From assembly GCA_023333565.1 (NCBI GenBank), contig JAJKFH010002273.1, positions 1,984,001 to 2,048,000 on the forward strand: a stretch of 64,000 nucleotides of DNA, written 5' to 3'. Shown here one piece after another: positions 37,001 through 48,423 of the stretch; positions within the stretch are counted from its first letter, which is position 1; every line of letters begins with the position of its first letter. Source of the stretch: Puffinus mauretanicus (Eukaryota > Chordata > Aves > Procellariiformes > Procellariidae). The notes beneath the pieces are model-generated. The model ran no database searches, was not told the DNA's origin, and saw only the letters and a program-made list of their open reading frames with translations. Both the position numbers and the translations under genes were made by a program.

Positions 37001-40000
37001 GTTGATATTACTGCAATGCAAACAGTAAGTAGCAGTCATTATTGTGCTGTTTCACAGTCATTATTAAAATAAAACTTTATGTAGCTTGTTGGCTCCTTTG
37101 GTTAAAGAGCATCTTTCTGGTAATTTGGATTATATAGTTTTGCCTTGTTCCTTCAAGGTTCTGCAACAATGTTAATAAAAAACTTGCTTGCAGTTTCTTT
37201 TCTTTCGGTCTTAAGGAGCATCTTGTACGTAGCAATTATTTAGTGGGACAACTAAAGGAGGAGACATCTAGCAGTAAAAATTAGCAATGGCAAAGATAAA
37301 CTAAGACATTTAAAAATAACTGGTAGCTGCTACCTCACAAGTTAAGGTTTGATAGGATTGTTTTTTCCCCCCCTGTAAATGGCACTACCTCACATAACAT
37401 ACCTCATGTATGCAGAGCTGCATGTCGGCAGGAGACATCCAACTAAAATTTACTATCAAATACTTGAAATCAAAAATTAAAAAAAAAAATTCTATAAAGT
37501 AAAAGGCTCTCTGATTTCTGTCTCTATTTCTAACACAGAAGAAGGTGCTCATGTAACATATGACATATTCATAGTGTTTCACATGTCCAGGACCGATCAG
37601 CCATGTGGTGCCTGCTCCATACAATTGATCTGACCTAGACAGACTAACCTACAAGAAGTGCATTCCAGGACCCCGTATCACATTTATTGCTCATATGCAT
37701 GCAGTCTGCATCAATTCGGAACTGCACTCACAGTGGGACCTCTGCCTTTCAGAGTCAGTTCACACATGTGTGATGACCACTTGCCTAGGATTTTGTGAGG
37801 TACCCTCTTTCAATGAAATTAATAAAAAAAAGACTAGCCAAAGGGGTATATTGAATGGTAAAATCTACAAGTTAACTCATAGTGTTTTCGTTGTAAGCAC
37901 ATTAAAGCTATGTTCTGCAATTATTTACCAACAGTTCAGTGCTTATTCTGTTTCCCTGGGGAATGGCTTAGTGTAAAAAGCAGCAATATATTTGACAATA
38001 ACTAATTATTTTCAATTAATAAAACAATTGGTAATTAAATCAAATGTGGTAGCAATTTTGCACAGCTGATCCTTTATATGCAAGCGTGGTGCAAGGGGGC
38101 ATTCCACCTTATGTGCCCCCATGGTTGAGATAGTCAATTACAACAGCAGACATTTTTGGAAAGGGAAAATTTATTGGATTGGATGAAAATTTAGAATATG
38201 TACTTACCTAAATAACGCAAAGGAAGGCTCTTGAAGTAGCTTGCAAATGGAAGAGAGGCAAATTTTTGTCAGGATTGTGCACCTGTAAAAAATATTGAGG
38301 TGAGAAACATGTGAGCTGCTGACAGTCTTAAAAATTGCCCTAATTGAGAATGAGACTGTGAGGCACATCTAACTGTTGCTAGGACCTTGAAAGGACTGGC
38401 ACTCAATCTTCTAATTCCATATTATGGAGCGAACCTGCAGTGTTTGTGACCTTGCAAAATCAGTTTGAGCCCAGCTGACTTTTAAAGCCTTAAATCAAGA
38501 TCCCGCCAGAATGAGATGATTCTTGTAAGAATGATAACCCACAGATAAGGCAAAATGAAATCTAGTTGGCTCTTGAAATGACTTGGACAAAGTCTGGCAA
38601 TGGAAATGTCAATCACATGGCCTTCTGCCAAGGTTAAATCTCAACTTCCCTGTGATTCAACAGTCTGGACACCTTGGCAATTGTTTCCAACAAAAATACG
38701 ATAGAAAAGCAAGAAATCTCTGTTAACAGCTGGTGTGAGGTGACTTGAAATAGACTTTTTAGCTTTACTTGGGAAGTAAGTGTTAGAAAAGGAGGAGAAA
38801 GTGATTGTTTTGGACAGTAACTGGTCTCCAGACATATGGACCCAAACCACTTCTCTGCTTGCTCATATCTTTGAAATGTAGAGCCAAGTCAGAGGGCTGT
38901 ATCTCCCAGCTAAAACTGGGGGATTGATAAATGCTTTAAAGTGAACATGTGCATTCAGGTTCCAGGTAAATTGTCTTTTTCAAATCCTTACCATAAATTC
39001 CAAACATTACATTTTCCCCCGCTGATATTTTCTTCCATATTTCCTCATTGCTCTTAAGTTAGACATGCCAATTTTTAAAATGTGGAAACACGAGAACTTC
39101 TGATGATTTACAAGGAGAGTATATTAATAGACTACCATTGCTGGTTACCCCAAGTCTATACAGTACCCCAGTATTTTTAGAACAATGACATCTGTCACTT
39201 GTTTCTAAATGTGAGGGAATGACATGTTTTCTTCCTCGTGTGCCTGGACATAGCTGGAATGCTATAACTAAAAGCACCTTTCTCCTAAATGAAATGAAAT
39301 TACAGGGCAGAAAAATTTTCTGGCTGGACTCCAAACTTAATTTCGTTGAAGCGTGGCATTGTCTTTCATTACAAGCAAAAGCGGAGAGGAACCTACGACT
39401 CATTCCAACGCCATGGTACCTAGTTACAAATCACTTATTTATCTTCATGAGGTAAAAAGAGTAGGTAATAGAAGTAAGCAATATGTTTATTGAGAATTTT
39501 TAAATTCCTATTCCAGAGGTGGATTTGATATTAGATATATTTCCACACTTAGTGGAGAATAAAATTCACAAATGGCAAAGAAACTTGTCAACATGGGTGG
39601 CCCAGGTTGTCTTCCCTTGCAGCTCTTTACAGAACTGGTTATGCATACCATAATATCCTCTAACTCCTAAGCTCGGAGAGGTTCGTTAGCTCCTAACAAG
39701 GGCTTTTGCTTTCACCAGCCAACCTCCTCTCAGTGCTACAGATCCAGGTTCCCCACCATACTTAACTGTTCTGTCTCTTCCCTGCCACTTCTGCCACGCC
39801 TTTACTATATGCCTTTTAACCTTTACAATACTCACAAAAATGGAGTGCTCAAATTATTTGAGTCTTTCCTGGGCAACAGCTGGCCAGCATAGATCTTCAT
39901 TGTTCCCTCCCATACCTCAGCCAGGCATGTCACAGATGCAACACCTTCCTAGAAACAGGCTTCTCTCCCTCATAATTTCATGCTGATGCCCTGTAGAGTA

Positions 40001-41124
40001 TATTTCCCAGGGAATGCTTTTAAACCTTTTGCTGCTCTGTTTCCAATTCTTTGCTAAATCTGTTCTAAGCAGATCAAATCTGTTAGATAACTGATGTTAT
40101 AGAAGGAACTCTGCTGGAGTTTTCTGAGAGGCAGAATGTGGTGAAGATCTGCACGAAAACAGAAAATCTGCAAGGCAGTTTTGCTGGGTTCATAATTTTT
40201 CATTTTTTTCCCAATCATTTTGTCTGTAATGTCTTTTTAAGTATCTGTACAAAGAATTCTGTTGGGCCATTTGATCTGGTATGAGAAGTAACAGAGACGG
40301 TATGGATCAGTGACTTTGTTCTCTTTAGGAATGATTGATTGAGAACTCTCCATAAAACACTCTTTATGTTTTGTTTTTCCAGGTACCTATACAGTTGTGT
40401 TTGATGTTTCCCTGTCATTCACAGCAGCAGATGAGTTTATAATTTGTTTTCCAGGATTTGGAATATGTACTATGCCTTCTGGAATAAAGAACAACTGCAA
40501 AAGATTATTGATATGCCTCAAAACTAAGCCTTTCAGTTTTGAGAATAATACTTCCACCACTGTTATGGAATCAGAGTGAAATCTACTTTAGACGGTTAAT
40601 TCTTTGTTTCATAGCATTTGTGCAATCCCAGTTGGGATGTATTTGAAAAAGCCACCAAATGCATAAAAAATGAAGAAAAAACCCCACCAGATTCAAGAGC
40701 ACATCACAGATAGGGAAAAGCACCTGATTTGCTCAAAAGGTAGATGAATCCTAGGAAAAAAGTATTAGCTAAATCTTATAAAAATAAACCAGTGTATCCA
40801 ACACCCTTCTCATCCTTGGAAGAACTGTATGCTTATGTCTGTGCTAGTAAACTGAATGTGAACAGGAGGGATCCTGGGCCTGGGTGCCAACTTTCAGAGA
40901 ATGATCCAAGTCTTTGCTTGCAAAATGCTGTATCCCTCACATCAAGGATGGCTGCATGCAAGCTGCCTACCAATACTGGTTCTGGAAGGACCTAGTTCCT
41001 CGGCTGTACTTGAGAATTGCTTGGAAAAGAATAAGGGAGCATTCGCAAAAGGTGAGCTGGCTCTTCTAACAGTATAACAGTATTAAACACCATATTCCAG
41101 TTCCCAAGCAGTGCTTTGTTTTGA
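34092..41124. other. No gene recognised
   Basis: Anonymous AT-rich sequence. A (GAAATT)n triplet lies at 36409-36423. The AT-rich run 37980-38050 (TAATTA words) and 38470-38720 have the look of conserved non-coding DNA, but this cannot be tested here. At 40383-40579 an acceptor (TTTATGTTTTGTTTTTCCAG) precedes a 65-codon open frame ending in TGA. Its length is within chance expectation, so it is not called as an exon. Confidence 0.55.
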
Positions 41125-41162
41125 GATAGATATATATATATACACACACATATATATATATG
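41125..41162. repeat. (AT)n(AC)n(AT)n compound microsatellite
   Basis: GATAGATATATATATATA followed by ACACACAC and then TATATATATATG. Simple repeat. Confidence 0.9.
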
Positions 41163-41491
41163 TCCCCTCTGGTTCCAAATGGCAAAGCAAGCCACCACTT
41201 TTCTTCACCTGTCGCTAAAACACCAGAACTTATCTCTTTACAGGAGTGAGCATTCTCCTCACTAAAACAGGACCTTTAGCCTTTGACAAAAGTAATTTTC
41301 TGTGTCTAATTTAAAGATAAATAAACTGACCATAAAATGAGGATGGATTAACATCTTGCCAGAATTCCTCATAGAAACTATATGAGGTTGGAATGAATCT
41401 CACACAGGTTTTATGGAGATAAAGCAAGTTTCAAAGTGGTATTTTCACCATTTGCTTCCTTATCTGTTATCAGATATTGTACGCAATATGT

Positions 41492-41538
41492 GTGTTTGTC
41501 ATGGTTTAACCTGGACCAGCCGAAACCAGGACAGTGTT
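41492..41538 (-). mobile_element. 37-bp LTR-end fusion flanked by exact 5-bp target duplication
   Basis: The body at 41497-41533 starts TGTCATGGTTTAACC and ends CCGAAACCAGGACA. These are the two termini of the same LTR family found complete at 42762 and 47843 (in minus orientation), with almost everything between them missing. It is flanked by GTGTT at 41492-41496 and GTGTT at 41534-41538, an exact 5-bp target-site duplication. About 540 bp of the normal LTR is therefore absent. The likely history is insertion, conversion to a solo LTR, then internal deletion, perhaps between short repeats such as CCAGC that occur near both ends. Transposition of an already minimal element is less likely but not excluded. 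Confidence 0.75.
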
Positions 41539-42761
41539 GAATTATACTGGTTATTTTATTTCCTGCTTTAGATGCTGGTACTGAGTTAGATCAGGATGGC
41601 CACTTTTTTAATTGCTGTGCTTCACCTAACCCCTCTCAGAGATCATCTGTTTGGTCTCTGAAGTATGTGGGATGTGTTAAATGGCCCTCAATCATATGAT
41701 ATTTTTGGCAAGAAGTTCACATGGCTAGAAGGGTTGTCTGTCTCTGGTTGGGTCATAAGATGTCTTGGCAAGGAGAACAGGTACACAAAAAACTTTCCAT
41801 CTTTCCCCTGTTCAACAATATGAGACACTGGCATGATGGCTGGCATTGTACATCGTCCCATCCTCTCCCTTCAGGGGATAAAATATTGAGAACTGTAGAG
41901 GAGGTGCAAAGAGCAGGCGTGATCTCCAAAGCATTGCTTAACTTTGTTCTAAATATAGGTGCTCTACATTTTCATATGGGCTAGGTTTTCTGGATAAAAA
42001 AATACACTTTTAAAAACATAGAATTAAATTCTTAATATTACATTTTGACTGACTATTTTGTGCCCTTTATGGATTAATTCTGATCTGCTTAGTGAAAATA
42101 TGACTGCAACATTTATTGAAATGTATAATTTTTCAAACACTGGCTATTTCAGTAAATTAAAAATATTGATCATATGTCAGTTTCAAAAAAGAAGAACAAA
42201 AAATAGAAATGAACATGACTTCAGTTTAAAACGCTTTGAACTAAAAAAGGACAAGATATTTATTCTTTAGCACTAGTTCTAAATACTCAAAGCAATGAAA
42301 CACTTATCAACACCCCTGGGAATATTCTCTGTAGCTGAATCAATCTTATTCTCAAGTGTTTTCCTGAAATTCAGTGTAAATTATCCTTTTCTTAATATCA
42401 TTCTGTAACGCCTACATGTCTTCAATCTGCTTTTGAAGTATTTGTCATGAAGCTTCAGATACAACCACTATTAGGTCTCTTTTTCATGATAAAAAGCATG
42501 TTCCATGCAAATCAAATCTTCCATTAGAGCCTGGTTAATGTTGGCTCTGTTGGCTTTGGATTAGACACTAAAAGACAAACTGTGGATTGAGTGAGTAAGT
42601 GGAGAGAAGGAGTGAAATTCTGCACAAGAATATAATTTCCCTTTTTTTCTTCCCGAAAATTTGGAGAGAAATTATTTGTAAGCTCCTGTGCTGGTGTTCT
42701 CAGATAAAGCACTAACTCAACCTCAAACAGAGGATGACAGTAAAGTACTGTGAACATCTGT
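41539..42761. other. No gene recognised between LTR insertions
   Basis: The segment 41539-42000 has moderate GC and short open frames but no family that I recognise. 42000-42761 is AT-rich. Nothing is supported as a gene. Confidence 0.5.
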
Positions 42762-43337
42762 TGTCCTGGTTTCAGCTGGGATAAAGTTAATTTTCTTCCT
42801 AGTAGCTGGTATAATGCTGTGTTTTGGATTTAGTATGAGAATAATGTTGATAACACACTGATGTTTTTAGTTGTTGCCAAGTCGTGCTTACCTTAGTCAA
42901 GGGCTTTTCAGCTTCCCATGCTCTGCCAGGTGCATAAGAAGCTGGGAGGAAGCAGAGCCAGGACAGCTGACCCAACTAGCCAAAGGGATATTCCATATCA
43001 TATGACATCATGCTCAGCATATAAAGCTGGAGGAAGAAGAAGGAAGGAGGGACATTCGGAGTGATAGTGTTTGTCTTCCCAAGTAACCATTACGCGTGAT
43101 GGAGCCCTGCTTTCCTGGAGATGGCTCTACACCTGCCTGCCCATAGGAAGTAGTGAATGAATTCCTTGTTTTGCTTTGCTTGCGTGCACGGCTTTTGCTT
43201 TACCTATTAAACTGTCTTTATCTCAACCCACGAGTTTTCTCGCTTTTACCCTTCCGATTCTCTCCCCCTCCCCACTGGGGGGGAGTGCGTGAGCGGCTGT
43301 GTGGGGCTTAGTTGCTGGCTGGGGTTAAACCACAACA
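42762..43337 (+). mobile_element. Solo LTR of an avian endogenous retrovirus-like family, plus orientation
   Basis: The LTR begins TGTCCTGGTTTCAGCTGGGA and ends GGTTAAACCACAACA, with imperfect terminal inverted repeats TGTyrTGGTTT/AAACCAyRACA. It is 576 bp long, and 5-bp flanks TCTGT (42757-42761) and TCTAT (43338-43342) are a target duplication with one mismatch. An alternative placement with exact ACATC flanks (42754-42758 and 43335-43339) is 3 bp offset. A TATAAA box lies at 43020-43025 and an ATTAAA polyadenylation signal at 43206-43211, so it has its own promoter and 3' processing signals. No gag, pol or env sequence adjoins it, so the provirus was lost by LTR-LTR recombination. The 5-bp duplication suggests an ERVL- or ERVK-like integrase. 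The exact family is not assigned. Confidence 0.85.
43020..43025 (+). promoter_or_regulatory. TATA box of the plus-strand LTR
   Basis: TATAAA in the middle of the LTR, about 185 bp upstream of the ATTAAA signal, at the position expected of the U3 promoter. Confidence 0.55.
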
Positions 43338-43784
43338 TCTATCAATTACTTTGAAGCTGTTTTATTAAAAAACAGGTAAATCTATGTTCTGACGGCTTCT
43401 GAAATGTGAGTAACATTTAAAGTTTCATGCTATAAGAATTAAATACCTTAAAGATTGCCATCTATACATATTGTTCCAAGCTCAAAATATTTTGCAACCA
43501 GCATGGAAGTAATCCAATATTAGATCTCATCCGGACAAAGAATTTTTTATCTTGAAATGTCAAGAACATAATAAAAAAAGTCTCAGAGTTACAAATACGG
43601 GAAACTGAGTCACAGTGGTTATCCCATTGAAAATGAGCTCCCACTAGAAACTCTGGCCAAAAAAGGACAATGGGATTGTTTAAAGCAGAAACCTAGGGAG
43701 CTGATGAGGTATAGATTTTCTATCACCAAGAATAAACATTTCTGGAATGCTCAAGTTTAGAATAGTTAAGAAGAAGAAAATAGT
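43338..43784. other. No gene recognised
   Basis: Anonymous AT-rich sequence between the solo LTR and the LINE fragment. Confidence 0.5.
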
Positions 43785-44100
43785 TAAATACTGGAGAAGG
43801 TTCAAATAAGAACAAAGAAAATCGTTAAAGAAAATTGATTGTTTTGAGAGATTCCACATGATCTATTTAGTTTAGCAAACAGACATTTAACTTCATCTCC
43901 ATTTTTTAGTGAGGAACAAAAATTTGGTAAAGAACTCTTCAGCCTAACTGAAAAGAGATGAACAAGATCCCATGACTGGAAGCTATAAAAAAACAAGTGG
44001 AGATTCAATTTGAATATGGATGACAATTTGTCACTTGGAATACCACATATTGTTTGGCATTCCCTAACAATTTCTATCAGGAATTTAAGGTACATAACTT
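43785..44100 (+). mobile_element. Fossil CR1/L3-clade LINE: C-terminal end of ORF2
   Basis: The plus-strand reading gives LEKVQIRTKKIVKEN, then FSLANRHL, EEQKFGKELFSLTEKR, TRSHDWKL and KNKWRFNLNM. This matches in order the post-reverse-transcriptase C-terminus of amniote CR1-type elements (LEKVQRRATKMIK..., FSLxKRRLRGDLI, EQKFDKGLFNLAEK, TRSNGWKL, DKFRLEIRRKF). The nucleotide sequence GAACAAAAATTTGGTAAAGA (43913-43932) is also typical of old CR1 copies in birds, turtles and crocodilians. Frame breaks and stops show it is long dead. It is 5'-truncated as usual for LINEs, and the 3' microsatellite is not evident. The 101-codon minus-strand frame here is a shadow of it. Confidence 0.75.
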
Positions 44101-44393
44101 TGTTCACATTTGCCTATTCAACTGAAAGTAGAAATCGATAGAGTCCACCGTATTGATTCACAGATAGATGTGATCCCAGATCTTTAATTAGAAAGCTTTA
44201 AACATCTAATATTGAGCCCTGTTTGTGTGGTTGCCATATTTTAAAATAACAGCAAAGTAGAAGATGGAATGGAAAATGGAAACTCAATGTGCTTCCCTAT
44301 CCAGTTTTTTTAACATGATATTTACCCTGGTAGGGCAATTTTTTACCTTTCAACTCTCCATAAGAGTGGGTTGTGGTATTTTTAAAACTTCCT

Positions 44394-44453
44394 ATCTCTC
44401 TCTCTCCCCCCCTCTTTTTAAAAACAAAACAAAACAAAACAAAAAAACCACAA
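44394..44453. repeat. (TC)n C-run and (AAAAC)n compound repeat
   Basis: A CT run and C run (44394-44413) are followed by T5 and about five AAAAC/AAAC units ending in an A run. Simple repeat. Confidence 0.85.
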
Positions 44454-45672
44454 AAATGATTAACTACTTATTTGTGTTCAGCAGTCTCAGCAGAAAAAAT
44501 GTGCCTTTAGCATTTTGCAGAATGATTGCAACAAAAGTGTTCAAGGGAATGTGAGTAAATAATGACAGTCCACAGGCACAAGTGATGCTATGTTTAAGCT
44601 TCAAATGTTGGAGTGTATCACTCTGATAACAAAGACATATAGAAATATTGATATATATAGAGAGATATACTGTGATGTACTTACAGTTTGTTTTCAAATG
44701 TACTTCAGCTACTTCAGGAAATCAAAAGGTAGTGGTTGCTCAAAAGAAGAGTGAAAAGTCTCCATACCATTCATATTGCATATGAAGCAAATACCATTAT
44801 GAAAACTTCATTAATATGTAAATTGCAACATTTTGATTAGCACTTGCAGACCCTTTTTGTTAAGAAAAGAGACGGAAGGAGCTAACCAGATTGCAATAAT
44901 TTACATAATAACTCAGTGGTAGCAATGCCACCAAAAAGAGAACCTAAGGAAGGCTATAACATCTTTTTTAACAGCTTAACACAGTATTAAAACACACTGT
45001 ACAAAAGAAAGGAAAATATTTTTCTTTAAACTGACAAACTTTTTCAGGGAGTAGTGAGATATTAAAGATATGCTGGAGCTTATTTTAAAATAATAAGATA
45101 TACATCTGCTTGACAAAGGAATACACATATTTTGGGTCATTATACAGTGGTCTGAAGTCAAATGAAGAGTAGCTTTTGTAACTTGGTTTTATTATGTGTT
45201 TCTCCACAGTGATTTTTCAATGTGCCAGATCCTATCCTTTTGGAAAGCAATGAAAATTTGTCCATTTACTTCAATAGCCTCCAGATTTATTTCTGTGCTC
45301 TTACTTTTCAAAATGCAGGACATGTAAATCTCTCCCTCAGATGGTCAAATCACAGCATCATAACTGTGCAAGATGGCATTTGAATTTCTAAATTCTGATA
45401 TATGCATCCAGATATGCTTTTTTGTGGCGAGATCTATCAGTGGGATTTATAGGTATACTAGATTTTGAGTTGCTTGCGCAATATAAGAAAGCTAGTATGT
45501 TATGGTTTTGCTTATTACTTATACTTCAAATATTCAGAGCAATAAGGTAATGAAGTCTCTTTTTAAGTATCAGCATTTTACTTCTTCTGTTACTGGTCAT
45601 TTGAAAGATGTTTCGCTATTTGGACACCCTAAAGGGAGCTCAACAGAAGTCGCGTTTGCTCGGCTCTTTGGG

Positions 45673-45696
45673 CCACTGTCTGTCAAGAGACAGTGG
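45673..45696. repeat. Perfect 9-bp inverted repeat, 6-nt loop
   Basis: CCACTGTCT (45673-45681) and AGACAGTGG (45688-45696) are exact complements. No function can be assigned. Confidence 0.85.
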
Positions 45697-46370
45697 AGCA
45701 CCTACAGCTGGCTTACAACAGCGTGGCTTTTTTAGTGGTAACCCAGAAGATGGTTAGTAACAGAAGAAGGAGAAAGAAAATAGTGGGGATTCTGAGGACT
45801 TTCATATACTCACCAAAGTTCAGAGACCTCAGGGCAAAACAGGAAAAAGAAAAGAAAAGAAGATATTTGAAAAGCAAAGTTCAACAGCTCTGCTTGGTGC
45901 TACTTGAAAGTATATTACAGGCATCATACTAAATATGTCAGAAAAATACCTGTGATCTTTTAAAATTAGTGAGCTGGGTGACATATTCTGTTTGTTACAG
46001 TTCCATAGGGATTTTTTTTTTCCCAGCTGATTTCTATAGAAAGGGCTTCATTATGATGTAACTAAAGCAAATATTGGTCTAAGAGTTAAGAATAACAATA
46101 CAGCTTTTTGCCATTAAAAGGATGTTCTGTTACATTGGGAAAAGAGTTTCTATGAAGCACTGTGCCCACAGGGAACTTCAGAATAGGAATGGATGAACCT
46201 GCAGAGATTTTTTTTATTTGGCTTTGTAGACACTTATAGACATCTTTAATGTTTTAGAGCCCATTGTAAAAAGCATGAAACTTTTGTCAAACTTTTTAAA
46301 GGTAGTCAGGATACAGTTAAAAAAAATACCCAGAATAACTGGTCACGCTTATAGGAAGGACTGGGCTTTC

Positions 46371-46430
46371 AGCTGGTGATAATCAACCTTGCTCCATTGA
46401 ATTCAATAACCTTACACTGACCGTCTGGCA
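46371..46430 (+). repeat. Remnant of an old amniote palindromic repeat
   Basis: AGCTGGTGATAATCAACCTT followed by GCTCCATTGAATTCAAT resembles the widespread sauropsid repeat with the pattern AGCTGGTGTAAATCAGCATAG-CTCCATTGA-TTCAATGG. The palindrome ATTGAATTCAAT sits at 46396-46407. The right arm is degraded. The identification is from memory of the pattern and is tentative. Confidence 0.35.
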
Positions 46431-47842
46431 TTGCAGGCAACTGCAGGAAGGAGTCTATCACAAAAGCATCAGCCTAGCTCCACCTAATGAAATATTTTTT
46501 GAGTTGATGTGATAAGACTGATTTGCAACAGATAAGCATCTGGCATATAGGATTCATGCATGAAGAAATTACCTAACAAATTCCTGAATGGAATTACTAG
46601 GTATTATTGACCTTTTAAGACCAGTAAATTTTGACTTGCCTGTGTATCATTAGTGTTTGTGAAATGAACTCCGAACCGGATTAGTGGATTTTTTTCTATG
46701 GATAATCCAATCACCTTTTGGTTTTTAAGCATGTTAACAAGCATGTAGCATTTTTAGCCCCCTTAACAGCTATGAGCTGTTATATAATAAACAAGTCTTG
46801 ATAATTGGCATTTGATCAATGTGTTTACAGAAAAAACAGCACCAAGTCCCCTACTGTACCCCCTTGAAAGCAACAGTTCCTAAAAAGATGAACGGCTGAG
46901 GCTAAGCAGTAGTTGGTGACACAGGGCACCTGGTACCCTTCCCTCCTAGGTGGGGGCTAGAACCAGACCTTTTAGCTGTTTGGCCCAGAGTCTCTGGTTT
47001 GCCTGAACTGTGCTTTGAGCAGGCTCAGAAGGGAAAATGTGACATTTCAGTTATCTTTCTGCTCTTTCTTTCAGGACTTGCCAGGTGCCAGTTAAATCTT
47101 TGCCATAAAACATTTATCCTCAAGCTTGTCTGTTTTATGACTGGCAACCCATAGCTGCTGAGGCCATTCCAGTATCAAGAGACCAGGAACTCCAACATGC
47201 AGGAGACCAAACAATATCTTCTTTTCAGCTGCATTCATGTTGGCAAAATGGATGTTTTAGGAGCTATTGTACTACGGTATATGCAAAGGGGTAAGACTCT
47301 AATGAGGGACTGGGATGAATCAGACTTGCTAATAAGATTTGCTGTCCACATTGCCAGAGCTGCTGCTTCATGACAGCATAAACAGTTCTGCTAGCCATTA
47401 TGTGTGTATAACAGAAGTGGCTGGGATTGTGTTAGCATTTTCTTTGTAATAGGGCTAGAACTGTTTTGAAGCGAATTGCAGATCATCCTACTTTCCCAGG
47501 CATCAGTTTGGTTCACAGGGTTATTCTGGTGTGTGCAAACTTGAATCCTTTCACAGGAAACTAAGTTGGAAGTTTTCCTCCTGGTATGCACCAAATGTGC
47601 TCTAACCTTCATGGAGGACACGGGTGCAACACAATGACTGGTTCACAACAGCACAAGGGCATCCTGTGCATGCCAAGCATGCATGTGCCACTTGAAGATT
47701 TACAAACCAATGAGAGGTCCTGCAATGTTCAGAACAGCTCCTTTATGGTATGCTAAAGTCCATAAGACACATGCTCCTTCACATCTGCAGTCAGTCGTAC
47801 AGCCTTCTCTTTGTTCAAGACCCTCTCCCTTCTTTAACTGCT
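46431..47842. other. No gene recognised
   Basis: Anonymous sequence upstream (by coordinate) of the minus-strand LTR. No retroviral coding sequence is present beside the LTR. Confidence 0.5.
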
Positions 47843-48423
47843 TATCGCGGTTTAACCCCAGCCAGCAATAAGCCCCACACAGCCGCTCGCTCCCCCCCCC
47901 AGTGGGGAGGGGGAGAAAATCAGAAGAGTGAAAGCGAGAAAACTCGTGGGTTGAGATAAAGACAGTTTAATAGGTAAAGCAAAAGCCGTGCACGCAAGCA
48001 AAGCAGAACAAGGAATTCATTCACTACTTCCTATGGGCAGGCAGGTGGTCAGCCATCTCCAGGAAAGCAGGGCTCCATCATGTGTAATGGTTACTTGGGA
48101 AGACAAATGCCATGACTCCGAACATCTCCCCCTTCCTTCTTCTTCCTCCAGCTTTAAATACTGAGCATGACGTCATATGGTATGGACCCTGTTGGCCAGT
48201 TTGGGTCAGCTGTCCTGGCTCTGCTTCCTCCCAGCTTCTTGTGCACCTGGCAGAGCATGGGAATTGAAAAGTCCTTGACTAATAAGCACGACTTAGCAAC
48301 AACTAAAACATCAGTGTGTTATCAACATTCTTGTCATACTAAATCCAAAACTATACCAGCTACTATAGCACTATACCAGCTACTAGGAAGAAAATTAACT
48401 CTATCCCAGCTGAAACCAGGACA
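47843..48423 (-). mobile_element. Solo LTR, same avian ERV-like family, minus orientation
   Basis: Read on minus, it begins TGTCCTGGTTTCAGCTGGGA and ends GGGTTAAACCGCGATA, 581 bp. The flanks CTGCT (47838-47842) and CTGCT (48424-48428) are an exact 5-bp target duplication, showing an independent insertion and not an inverted duplication of the plus copy. It is very similar to the copy at 42762, including the GTAGTGAATGAATTCCTTGT region and the polyadenylation signal (TTTAAT on plus at 47966-47971). The TATA box reads TATTTAAA on minus (48153-48160). A 15-bp block is tandemly repeated near its 5' end (48351-48365 and 48371-48385, 20-bp period). No internal retroviral sequence adjoins it. Plus-strand open frames over it are shadows. 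Confidence 0.9.

Larger units (their letters stand above)
44101..46370. other. No gene recognised; simple repeats and a short hairpin
   Basis: Contains the TC/AAAAC tract 44394-44453 and a hairpin at 45673-45696, where CCACTGTCT pairs exactly with AGACAGTGG across 6 nt. Otherwise anonymous. Confidence 0.55.

Noticed and set aside
40383..40579. Acceptor followed by a 65-codon open frame ending in TGA
   Set aside because: The acceptor is good, but the frame length is common by chance in this window and the peptide resembles nothing known to me.
43802..44107. 101-codon minus-strand open frame
   Set aside because: It is antisense to the CR1/L3 LINE fragment, whose sense-strand motifs explain the sequence.
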